Shown here piece by piece: positions 41,641 through 49,125 of a DNA stretch of 64,000 nucleotides. A program made the translations under genes and the position numbers. Positions within the stretch are counted from its first letter, which is position 1. Each line of letters starts with the position of its first letter. Below the pieces are notes generated by a model, which did not search any database, had not been told where the DNA came from, and saw only the letters and a list, made by a program, of their open reading frames with translations. The stretch comes from Alphaproteobacteria bacterium UBA6149 (GTDB taxonomy: Bacteria; Pseudomonadota; Alphaproteobacteria; Rickettsiales; UBA998): NCBI GenBank assembly GCA_002423155.1, contig DIUV01000044.1:75461-139460 (forward strand), read 5' to 3'.

Positions 41641-41963
41641 CGCTCTCTCCGTCGTCATTCCCGTGCAGACGCACTACTGTCCAAGTAAATTTATTTATAT
41701 ATATCAGCACTATCCGTTGTTATCCCCGCCTTGTGCGGGGATCTCGGGACACAAAAAAGACCGAATTTGTAGCCCTAGATCCCCGCACAAGGCGGGGATG
41801 ACAACGGATAGTTGTTTTAATACAGGTGCATATATAATATAAACCTTTTTAATTTTAATTGGACAGTAGTGCGTGCAGACGGGAATCTCTTTCACCCCAA
41901 ACGAAGCACTAACAAGCGGAAAAAGAGATTCTTAGTCGCTCGGGAATGACGACGAAGAGAGCG
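41641..41963. repeat. GTCATTCCCG palindrome interrupted by the 41671-41872 insertion
   Basis: Arms cgctctctccgtcgtcattcccg in the left (41641-41663, quoted in part: ctctccgtcgtcattcccg) and cgggaatgacgacgaagag in the right (ending 41963) pair with one mismatch. Removing 41671-41872 and one target copy restores the local hairpin TTCCCG-tgcaga-CGGGAA. Confidence 0.85.
41671..41872. mobile_element. 202-bp MITE with 14-bp perfect inverted ends and 8-bp target duplication
   Basis: Ends gcactactgtccaa (41671-41684) and ttggacagtagtgc (41859-41872) are perfectly inverted. They are flanked directly by gtgcagac at 41663-41670 and 41873-41880, an 8-base target-site duplication. The core is a GTCATCCCCG-type palindrome (41711-41744 with 41777-41810, 33 of 34 paired). 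There is no ORF for a transposase, so it depends on an enzyme elsewhere. Confidence 0.9.
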
Positions 41964-42044
41964 ATTTTGGAAAATAAATGATTCCAATTCAATGGTTTAA
42001 TAATATTAACAGTACTGTTGTGTAGCGTGGGGTTTTAATCTCTT

Positions 42045-42353
42045 TTATTGCTGGTTTTCAATAGTCAGCTCATTCTTACTTTCGCCCGTGCAGGTGTCGT
42101 ATGCAATAGTATGAATTTTTTTTCCGTCTTTGGAGATGGTGGTCAGACGAAAAATATTGTTTTCGCTGCGTGCTTCAAGAATTTTATCGCCTAAATTAGT
42201 GAGAACAACTCGTTTTTCATTACAAACAGAATGCTTGCGTGCGGAGCTAACTTTAGTGGCAACTCCATAAAATAACAAAACCAGACCGCCCATTAACAAG
42301 GCTCCCAGCGAGATTACCATTAGTTTTAAGCCCGTATGTTTTTCTTGTTGCAT
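42045..42353 (-). CDS. hypothetical single-pass membrane protein
   Basis: A 102-residue protein starting at the ATG at 42353 (CGGAAAATC precedes); an in-frame TTG five codons upstream is less likely. One membrane segment spans about residues 10-32 (LMVISLGALLMGGLVLLFYGV), followed by a small periplasmic domain with two Cys (SVCNEKR and YDTCTGE) that could form a disulfide. Similar short proteins lie divergently next to rluD-type genes in alphaproteobacteria, but I cannot name the family. It is divergent from the pseudouridine synthase gene. Confidence 0.7.
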   Translation of the reverse strand: MQQEKHTGLKLMVISLGALLMGGLVLLFYGVATKVSSARKHSVCNEKRVVLTNLGDKILEARSENNIFRLTTISKDGKKIHTIAYDTCTGESKNELTIENQQ

Positions 42354-42420
42354 GATTTTCCGTGCCAATTTGATATTTTAAGTTATAACTAGCTAATATT
42401 TTTCTATTTAACTATCAAAA

Positions 42421-43410
42421 ATGGATACAGAAAACGAATATAATTTTATTGTCAGCGAAGAAAAGGCAGGAACGCGGCTAGATGTGTTCTTAACTGCTGG
42501 TGGTTTATCACGTAGTCGCGCAAAGGCATTGCTTACCGAAGGGCAGGTAACGCTTGCCCAAAAATCGGGAGTAGGACAAATAGTTAGTGATGCTTCACGC
42601 AAGGTACGTGTGGGAGAGCATTATCAGATTATTGTCCCACAATTGCGTGAAGCAAGTATGGAGGCGCAAGATATCCCGCTTAACATCGTGTTTGAAGATG
42701 AGCACATGCTAGTGATTAATAAAGCCGCGGGAATGACGGTACACCCTGCCGCAGGTAGCCCAGATGGTACGCTGGTAAATGCTTTATTAGCTCATTGTGG
42801 AGGTTCACTTTCAGGAATTGGCGGAGTGGCACGCCCAGGGATTGTACATCGTTTGGATAAGGATACTAGCGGTTTGATGGTGGTGGCAAAGCATGACGCC
42901 GCACATCACGCGCTGGCGGCGCAGCTGGCGGATCGTAGTTTGAAGCGGGTTTATAATGCATTTTGCTGGGGAGTGCCTGCCTTAGATAGTGGTTCGGTGG
43001 ATGGGGCGATTGGTCGTTCGCCCAAGAATCGCAAAAAAATGGCGATTCTTAAGCAAGGCGGGCGCGAGGCGCTTACCTATTATAAGGTTTTAGATAAATA
43101 TCATGAGAATTTTGCCGCCAAGATAGAATGTCGCCTACAAACAGGGCGCACGCATCAGATTCGCGTGCATCTTACCTTTTTGGGGCATGCACTGATTGGT
43201 GATCAACTTTATGGGGGCGGCTCACGCTTGGTCGGCAAAACTGCCGCTGGTTTGCAAGCGCCGGTGCGTGATTTGCTGCGTGATTTTTCCCGGCAAGCAC
43301 TACATGCAGTGCAAATTGCGTTTATTCACCCTGCCAGTGGGGAGCGGATGGAATTTGCTTGTGAGCTGCCGGATGATTTATTGGCATTACAATCTGCCCT
43401 TGAAATATAG
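42421..43410 (+). CDS. rluD: RluA-family pseudouridine synthase (RluD-like)
   Basis: RluD modifies helix 69 of 23S rRNA and supports ribosome assembly. An N-terminal S4 domain (GTRLDVFLTAGGLSRSRAKALLTEGQV, cited in part: LSRSRAKALLTEGQV) is followed by the catalytic domain. Its signature is IVHRLDKDTSGLMVVAK near residue 141 with the catalytic Asp, and GRTHQIRVHLTFLGHALIGD near 243 (in part GRTHQIRVHL). The 329-residue length is right. Substrate choice among RluC/RluD types is inferred from the S4 domain and length. It precedes rpoH, an order seen in several alphaproteobacteria. Confidence 0.92.
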   Translation: MDTENEYNFIVSEEKAGTRLDVFLTAGGLSRSRAKALLTEGQVTLAQKSGVGQIVSDASRKVRVGEHYQIIVPQLREASMEAQDIPLNIVFEDEHMLVINKAAGMTVHPAAGSPDGTLVNALLAHCGGSLSGIGGVARPGIVHRLDKDTSGLMVVAKHDAAHHALAAQLADRSLKRVYNAFCWGVPALDSGSVDGAIGRSPKNRKKMAILKQGGREALTYYKVLDKYHENFAAKIECRLQTGRTHQIRVHLTFLGHALIGDQLYGGGSRLVGKTAAGLQAPVRDLLRDFSRQALHAVQIAFIHPASGERMEFACELPDDLLALQSALEI

Positions 43411-43464
43411 CTGGTTTTCGCTTATAATAATCGCGGTAGTTTAATCATAATTTGGTTTTAAAAA

Positions 43465-44328
43465 ATGGTTACGAAAAATCTTCCTGTTATTTCACAGGAA
43501 AGTGATTTTAGACAATATCTCGCAGAAATACGTAAATTCCCCGTTTTAGATGCGGATGAAGAATATATGCTTGCCAAAAGCTGGGCAGAGCATGGCGATT
43601 ATGATGCTGCGCATAAATTAGTTACTAGTCATTTGCGCTTGGTAGTAAAAATCGCGGCGAGTTTTCGTGGTTATGGTCTACCTTTCACCGAATTAGTTTC
43701 GGAAGGAAATATTGGGCTTATGCAGGCGGTAAAACGCTTTGATGCTGAGCGGGGCTTTCGTTTATCCACTTATGCTATGTGGTGGGTGCGAGCGGCAATC
43801 CAGGAATATGTCTTGCGTTCCTGGTCTTTGGTAAAAATGGGCACGAGTGCAGCACAAAAACGCTTGTTTTTTAACTTGCGGAGTTTAAAACGCAATTTGC
43901 AAGCGGTTGAAGCTGGGCAATTGCGTCCGGAAACCATTACGGAAATTGCGCGTATATTAGACGTATCCGAGTCAGAAGTGGTGGATATGGATCAACGCAT
44001 GTCAGCAACTGATCAGCGCTTGGATGCGCCAGTGGGCGGTTCGGACGGCGAGACTAATTGGGGTGATTTGTTACCCTCGCAAGAAATATCACAAGAAGAA
44101 GATTTCGCCGACAAACAAGAACAAAAAATTCGTCATGGTTTGTTGAAACGTGCCTTGGCAAAACTAAATCCGCGCGAGCGAGATATTATCCAACGCCGCC
44201 GCTTGGACGAGGTGCCAACTACTTTGGAAGATTTAAGCAAAGAACATAATATTTCTCGCGAACGCGTGCGCCAAATTGAGGTACGCGCAATGGAAAAATT
44301 GACAGAGATGGTACAAGAAGCGGCTTAG
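43465..44328 (+). CDS. rpoH: RNA polymerase heat-shock sigma factor RpoH (sigma-32)
   Basis: RpoH directs transcription of heat-shock genes. Region 2 has LVTSHLRLVVKIAASFRGYGLP near residue 52 and LSTYAMWWVRAAIQEYV near 98. The RpoH box, AQKRLFFNLRSLKR near 130, separates it from the housekeeping sigma. Region 4 has LNPRERDIIQRRRL and the helix-turn-helix TTLEDLSKEHNISRERVRQIE near 250. The 287-residue length is typical. It follows the rluD-like gene; no hairpin at its start that would suggest an RNA thermometer is obvious. Confidence 0.96.
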   Translation: MVTKNLPVISQESDFRQYLAEIRKFPVLDADEEYMLAKSWAEHGDYDAAHKLVTSHLRLVVKIAASFRGYGLPFTELVSEGNIGLMQAVKRFDAERGFRLSTYAMWWVRAAIQEYVLRSWSLVKMGTSAAQKRLFFNLRSLKRNLQAVEAGQLRPETITEIARILDVSESEVVDMDQRMSATDQRLDAPVGGSDGETNWGDLLPSQEISQEEDFADKQEQKIRHGLLKRALAKLNPRERDIIQRRRLDEVPTTLEDLSKEHNISRERVRQIEVRAMEKLTEMVQEAA

Positions 44329-44455
44329 GGTTGTTTTGTTGCTTGCGTATTGAGCTTATCCATTAATATTGTGTAACATCCTTCAATATTTTGTATGATT
44401 TCATTATTCCAAAAGCGAATGATACGAAATTTTTTTGCTTTTATATAAACAGTCC

Positions 44456-46438
44456 TTATTGCACCAAAGACAATACTTTGGCAAAAACTTCTTGAGCGTC
44501 TAATTCGGTAGTATCAATTTTTATGGCATCTTCTGCGGGAACTAAAGGGGCAATTGCGCGGGTGCGGTCTCGCTCATCGCGTTCGGATAATTCGTGGAGT
44601 ACGGAGTCATATACTACTTCAATTCCTTCGCCTTGTAATTCCCGGTGGCGGCGTTGTGCGCGGGTTTCTAGCGAGGCATTGATAAATATTTTTAGATCGG
44701 CATCAGGGCAGACTACGGTGCCAATGTCGCGCCCGTCGAGCACGGCTCCTTCGCTGCGTTCGGCGAATTTGCGTTGATATTCCAACAAAGCATCACGTAC
44801 TTTTGGCATGGCAGACACTATGGACGCCGCCCGTCCGATGCGTTCTTGGCGTAGGCGTGGATTGCTCAAGTCATTTTCGTCAATGGTTTGCGCCGCGTGG
44901 AGGGCGGCTTCTTTATCATTGGGGTCTTGGTTTGCATAAACCAATTTTAAGCCAACGGCGCGATATAGGCTTCCCGTATCTAAATAACTCATGCCGAAAT
45001 GTTCGGCTAAGCGGCGAGCTAAAGTTCCTTTTCCTGAAGCGGCAGGGCCGTCCACCGCGATTATTTTTGGACGTTTTTGTTGGGTAGATATTGCCGCACG
45101 AATATCCGCTCCCAAACTGTTCATTAATTCGATAAAATCAGGAAAGCTGGTGCTGATGGCAGTGGCATCATCAATAATTATGGGGTTTTCGGCAACCATA
45201 CCTAACACAGCAAAACTCATGGCGATGCGGTGGTCAAAATGGGTGGTGACTAGTCCGCCGCCGCGGATTTTTCCGTTAGTGCCTTTTACGGTGAGATTGT
45301 CGCCCGTAATGATATTTTCTACCCCACAGATTGATAATCCTGCGCTGATAGCGTTTAGGCGGTCACTTTCTTTGACGCGTAATTCCTGCAAGCCTTGCAT
45401 TAATGTATCTCCATTGGCAAAGGCGGCGGCGATGGCTAAAATGGGATATTCGTCAATCATGCTGGGCGCGCGCTCCGGCGGAACAATAATGCCGTGTAAC
45501 TGGCTGGCGCGCACGCGTAAATCTGCCACTGGTTCGCCACCTGCTTCGCGGAGGTTTAAAAACTCAATTTGTCCGCCCATTTCCTGCAAACATTTATAAA
45601 GTCCGATGCGCGTTTCATTAATGCCAACATTTTCTAATATTATATCCGCGTGGGGGATGATGAGGGCGGCAACCGCTAAAAATGCGGCGGATGAAGGGTC
45701 AGTCGGGACTTGGATATGACGTTCGGCGAAGCTAATCTGGGGCTGTCCGCGTAGGGAAATTTCTCTTTGTCCTGCGTCATTTTCCTGCGTAGTTATTTCT
45801 ACGCCGAGGAATTTTAGCATCCGCTCGGTGTGGTCACGCGTGGCTTCGGGCTCGATTACTTTGGTGATACCGGGAGTATTTAACCCAGCCAATAAAATGG
45901 CGGATTTAACTTGCGCGGAGGCAACCGGCAATGTGTAGGTAATGGGAAGGGGGTTCTTGGCACCTTGTAGGGCGAGGGGTAAAAATTTCTCTTCCCGTGC
46001 CATGAACTCGGCGCCCATTTGGTAAAGCGGCTGCATTACGCGTCCCATGGGGCGGCTGCACAGGCTGGCATCGCCCGTAAACACACTTACAAAAGGATAA
46101 GCGGCTAATAACCCCATCATTAAACGCGCACCTGTGCCTGCATTGCCCATATCCAGCACTTGGGTGGGCTGATGCAGACCCGATATACCCACGCCTTGTA
46201 CCTGCCATTTGCCTTTGCCAGAATTTTCGATGGTTACGCCGAGTGCGCGTAATGCTTTGGCGGTTGCCAGTACGTCTTCACCCTCTAATAACCCCTCTAT
46301 ATAAGTAGTGCCGAGTGCGAGGGAAGAAAGCATCAAAGCGCGGTGGGAAATAGATTTATCGCCAGCTACTTTAGCTTTTCCTTGAAAATGTGCGGCTTTA
46401 TGCGAAATTATAGAAAATTTGGTATTTGTGTGCGTCAT
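44456..46438 (-). CDS. aroA: fused 3-phosphoshikimate 1-carboxyvinyltransferase and cytidylate kinase (AroA-Cmk)
   Basis: One 660-residue frame encodes two enzymes. Residues 1-440 are EPSP synthase (AGDKSISHRALMLSSLALG near residue 23, NAGTGARLMMGLLA near 100, RPMGRVMQPL near 128, PSMIDEYPILAIAAAF near 325), acting in the shikimate pathway. Residues from about 445 are cytidylate kinase, with the P-loop AVDGPAASGKGTLARRLAEH and LDGRDIGTVVCPDADLKIF near 580. The genes are normally adjacent; here there is no stop between them. A short Lys/Arg linker (STQQKRPKII) joins the parts. rpsA does not follow. Confidence 0.95.
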   Translation of the reverse strand: MTHTNTKFSIISHKAAHFQGKAKVAGDKSISHRALMLSSLALGTTYIEGLLEGEDVLATAKALRALGVTIENSGKGKWQVQGVGISGLHQPTQVLDMGNAGTGARLMMGLLAAYPFVSVFTGDASLCSRPMGRVMQPLYQMGAEFMAREEKFLPLALQGAKNPLPITYTLPVASAQVKSAILLAGLNTPGITKVIEPEATRDHTERMLKFLGVEITTQENDAGQREISLRGQPQISFAERHIQVPTDPSSAAFLAVAALIIPHADIILENVGINETRIGLYKCLQEMGGQIEFLNLREAGGEPVADLRVRASQLHGIIVPPERAPSMIDEYPILAIAAAFANGDTLMQGLQELRVKESDRLNAISAGLSICGVENIITGDNLTVKGTNGKIRGGGLVTTHFDHRIAMSFAVLGMVAENPIIIDDATAISTSFPDFIELMNSLGADIRAAISTQQKRPKIIAVDGPAASGKGTLARRLAEHFGMSYLDTGSLYRAVGLKLVYANQDPNDKEAALHAAQTIDENDLSNPRLRQERIGRAASIVSAMPKVRDALLEYQRKFAERSEGAVLDGRDIGTVVCPDADLKIFINASLETRAQRRHRELQGEGIEVVYDSVLHELSERDERDRTRAIAPLVPAEDAIKIDTTELDAQEVFAKVLSLVQ

Positions 46439-46562
46439 AACGAATTATTCATCATTTTATTTATATAATGGTTTTATAACGGGAGAAATACATAGAGTCC
46501 ACTTGACAAATGTATTTTTCTGCCCTCAAGAATAGATTATAATTTAAAGGAAGTGAAAAATA

Positions 46563-47045
46563 ATGGCATTAGGTGAAAAACGCAACTGTCCTGCATGTGC
46601 GGCAAAATTTTATGATTTGGAAAAAAACCCAGCAATTTGCCCAAAATGTGCCCATTCTTTTGACCCCGAAGCACCAGCAAAAGCCAAATTGCCGCGTAAG
46701 GCAAAGCGTGTGGAAGAATTAATTGCACAAAATCAAGATAAGGCAGATGCTTTGTTGCAAAAGAAAAAACTGATTCAAAATATTGATGAAGTGGGCGATA
46801 TTGATTTGAGCGAATTTGATGATGCAGAAAAAGTCGCTATCACTGATTCACTGGATGATTTTGAAGAAATTGGCGATATGGAAGTAGATGCAATTGGCGA
46901 ATTAGAAGATCGCAGCGTTGATGATGACCGCATGAGCAGCGATGATGTGGACGAAGAATTAGACATCGAAGAAATCGACGGAATGGTGAGCTTAATTGAT
47001 AAAGTAGAAGATGATGAAGACGAGGACGATGAGGACGATAAATAG
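46563..47045 (+). CDS. TIGR02300 family protein
   Basis: A 160-residue protein of an alphaproteobacterial family of unknown function. The N-terminus is a zinc-ribbon-like motif, RNCPACAAKFYDLEKNPAICPKC, with two CxxC pairs (CPAC near residue 9 and CPKC near 27). The rest is highly acidic and probably disordered, ending in a long Asp/Glu run (VEDDEDEDDEDDK). It is divergent from aroA-cmk, the usual location of this family. AAAGGAAG precedes the ATG with long spacing. A role in RNA or protein binding has been suggested only by composition. Confidence 0.92.
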   Translation: MALGEKRNCPACAAKFYDLEKNPAICPKCAHSFDPEAPAKAKLPRKAKRVEELIAQNQDKADALLQKKKLIQNIDEVGDIDLSEFDDAEKVAITDSLDDFEEIGDMEVDAIGELEDRSVDDDRMSSDDVDEELDIEEIDGMVSLIDKVEDDEDEDDEDDK

Positions 47046-47105
47046 TTTTTGTCTTGCTTTTTTGTAGGGTAATTTCACCAATTGTTAGTCTTGTTTTTTA
47101 TCAGC

Positions 47106-47357
47106 CTAGACGATACTACTATTAGAACTATTGTCAAAAGCGGTGTTATATGTGGCGTTATATGCTGATATATAATGCAATTTAGGTGAATGTATCCGTC
47201 GTCATCCCCGCTCTTTAAGCGGGGATCTTGAGCGACAAATTCAGTCCGAATTCGTGTCTTGAGATCCCCGCTTAAAGAGCGGGGATGACAACCGAGAGAG
47301 CAGAAAAATCATCATTATTCAATGCATTGCAGCCTTATTAACCTTACTGTCGTGTAG
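47106..47357. repeat. composite MITE-like element M3
   Basis: Outer ends (47106-47125 and 47338-47357) pair at about 13 of 20 positions and resemble those of M1 and M2, so this copy is more decayed. The interior contains ATATGCTGATATATAATGCA-type flanks and the palindrome at 47201-47289. Confidence 0.65.
47201..47289. repeat. GTCATCCCCGC-family double-hairpin palindrome
   Basis: Arms of 28 bases (47201-47228 and 47262-47289) pair perfectly, and each arm carries its own local hairpin (CCCCGCTctttAAGCGGGG type). It has the same design as the palindrome core of the 41671-41872 element. Confidence 0.88.
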
Positions 47358-47374
47358 GGTAGGTTAATTGTAAA

Positions 47375-47587
47375 TTAATTGTTCTTCGCTTGGTTCATTA
47401 GAAAATTTAGTTTTTTTACCGCTAGTTGGCTGAGATAATTTTTAGAATAGGCGGTGCTGCCGACGATGGAGGCTTCCTGTCCTGTTTGTAAATTAATCGC
47501 GGTTACTTTTACTGCTTTACCATAAGCAATAAACTCGATAGCAATATCTTTACTAAGGTGAGAGTCAGTGGGTGGGGATGGGGGCAT
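47375..47587 (-). CDS. small conserved alphaproteobacterial protein (DUF6898-like)
   Basis: A 70-residue protein with EFIAYGKAVKVTAINLQTGQEASIVGS (in parts: AYGKAVKVTAI, TGQEASIVGS) and a C-terminal helix AVKKLNFLMNQA. This fits the short alphaproteobacterial family I know as DUF6898, sometimes mislabelled as serine hydroxymethyltransferase. Function is unknown. The start overlaps the upstream CNNM gene by 23 bases, and ACAGGAAG precedes the ATG. Family assignment is from memory of the pattern. Confidence 0.75.
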   Translation of the reverse strand: MPPSPPTDSHLSKDIAIEFIAYGKAVKVTAINLQTGQEASIVGSTAYSKNYLSQLAVKKLNFLMNQAKNN

Positions 47588-48845
47588 CTTCCTGTCTTTG
47601 CATGCGAATTTTTAATATCTGGTTAGATTTTTTCTCTAACACTTCAAAATGAAACTCGTGAAAAGAAAAAATTGCCCCTACTTCTGGGATGCTGCGTGCT
47701 TCATGAATTAATAATCCTGCAATGGTGGTGGCATTATCATCGGGCAAATGCCAGTCTTGGTGGCGATTTAAATCGCGGATTGCCACCATGCCGCCCACTA
47801 ACCAACCTTGCTCACCTACAGGCAAAATATCTGCGCTGCGGATAAAATCATGCTCATCATCAATATCGCCGACAATTTCTTCTAATATATCTTCCAAAGT
47901 GATAATGCCGAGGAAAGAACCATATTCATTAACCACATGGGCAAAATGGCGGCGGCGCGAACGAAAGCCCAATAATTGCTGGCGTAAATTAGTGGTTTCC
48001 GGCACAAACCATGGTTCACTCAAAATACTGATAATCATATTATGCGTAATCTGCTCAATTCCATAAGCGGAGATTAATTTCATCAAGTCCTTGCTGTGCA
48101 GCAAACCAATAATATTATCAGGATTTTCGCGCCAAAAGGGAATGCGGCTATGCGTGGAATAAATTACCAGATTAATAATTTCACGCGCCGGTAAATCTAT
48201 GTCAATGGTTTCTACCTGTTTGCGGTGTACCATTACCGAGCCAACTTCTACATCGTTTAAGTCTAAAATACTGCCCAACATATCGCGATCTTGTTTGCGC
48301 ATTTCGCCAGTACTATGATGTAGTTCAATCGTTCCGCGAATAACTTCTGCGGCGGAAAGTAACGATTTCCCATCGGAAATATCTAATTTAAATAAACGGG
48401 AAACAGCATGGATAACCCACTGAATACTAAAATTCATGGGCGTCAATACTCGCACCAGAACCACCATCATAGGTGCTACCACCAGCGCACAACGCTCCGA
48501 ATTTTGCAAAGCATAAGTTTTTGGCAGTACTTCACCAAAAATAAACAACAACACGGAAAGGATTGCCGTAGAAAAGAAAATAGCCTCGTTACCAAAATAT
48601 TGAATCGCCGTACTGGTTCCCACTGCCGTAGCGGCGGTTAACACCAAAGTATTGCCTAATAAAACTGTGCCAATCAGGTGCTCTTTATGCTGGCGCAACC
48701 ACGCAATTTTTTGCGCACGGCGATTGCCCATCATCACTAAACTATGAATACGTGGGCGAGATATAGTGGTCAATGCGGTTTCTGAACCAGAAAAAAACGC
48801 TGAACCAAGAATAAGTAAAAAAATCAGTACGCCGCTAAAAATCAT
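47565..48845 (-). CDS. CNNM/CorC family membrane protein with CBS domains
   Basis: A 426-residue protein with an N-terminal DUF21/CNNM transmembrane domain (FSGSETALTTISRPRIHSL near residue 19, LLGNTLVLTAATAVGTS near 58), then two CBS domains (about residues 200-320) and a C-terminal CorC_HlyC domain ending near 420 (VGAIFSFHEFHFEVLEKK). This group contributes to magnesium and cobalt efflux or homeostasis. Older names include hemolysin C-like. Its stop overlaps the start of the small DUF gene, so the two are co-transcribed. Confidence 0.93.
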   Translation of the reverse strand: MIFSGVLIFLLILGSAFFSGSETALTTISRPRIHSLVMMGNRRAQKIAWLRQHKEHLIGTVLLGNTLVLTAATAVGTSTAIQYFGNEAIFFSTAILSVLLFIFGEVLPKTYALQNSERCALVVAPMMVVLVRVLTPMNFSIQWVIHAVSRLFKLDISDGKSLLSAAEVIRGTIELHHSTGEMRKQDRDMLGSILDLNDVEVGSVMVHRKQVETIDIDLPAREIINLVIYSTHSRIPFWRENPDNIIGLLHSKDLMKLISAYGIEQITHNMIISILSEPWFVPETTNLRQQLLGFRSRRRHFAHVVNEYGSFLGIITLEDILEEIVGDIDDEHDFIRSADILPVGEQGWLVGGMVAIRDLNRHQDWHLPDDNATTIAGLLIHEARSIPEVGAIFSFHEFHFEVLEKKSNQILKIRMQRQEDAPIPTH

Positions 48846-48937
48846 TTTTATATAAAATCAAGTTGATGGTTCAATTGTTGTTTTATGCAACATAATTTTG
48901 TATTATTTAATAGCATGTTAACTCGATGATGTCGGTT

Positions 48938-49025
48938 GTCATGCCGCCGTAGGGCGGCATCCATGTTTATCAATTAGCTTATGAGCCAACGGGCTAGCAT
49001 GGATACCGCCCTGCGGCGGTATGAC
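48938..49025. repeat. GTCATGCCGCC-family double-hairpin palindrome
   Basis: Same design as 25536-25623 and 35621-35707: GTCATGCCGCC...GGCGGCATCCATG on the left, CATGGATACCGCC...GGCGGTATGAC on the right, with a central ~30-base linker. It lies in the 280-base gap between the CNNM gene and uup. Confidence 0.88.
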
Positions 49026-49125
49026 AACGGATGGTTTTTTGTAATAAAATATTTTTTATTTAATGTTATGACGATTGCGTAGAATAGCCCGATTATAACA
49101 ATCTTTCATTTTTTTTCTATGTTTT

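Larger units (their letters stand above)
41436..42025. repeat. composite element M2, outer inverted ends
   Basis: Left end ctacacgacagtactattaa (41436-41455) pairs with ttaacagtactgttgtgtag (42006-42025) at 18 of 20 positions. The ends match those of M1 and M3. The interior holds 41481-41628 and 41641-41963. Confidence 0.8.
41432..42044. other. 613-bp intergenic region composed of nested repeats
   Basis: No gene is supported. Nearly the whole region is composite element M2 (41436-42025), which contains at least three further palindromic elements. All short ORFs here read through inverted repeats and are not credible. Confidence 0.85.
47046..47374. other. 329-bp intergenic region between TIGR02300 and the small DUF gene
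   Basis: No gene is supported. Composite element M3 (47106-47357) fills most of it, including a perfect 28-bp-arm palindrome (47201-47289). Confidence 0.75.

Noticed and set aside
41436..42025. Possible CRISPR array or ORFs in the repeat nest
   Set aside because: The repeats are inverted and nested, not regularly spaced direct repeats; ORFs there read through palindromes.
26820..44430. Similar short strings ATTGTGTA...TTATTCCAAAAG near 26824-26865 and 44374-44415
   Set aside because: The similarity is partial and AT-rich, without inverted ends or clear borders, so no element was called.
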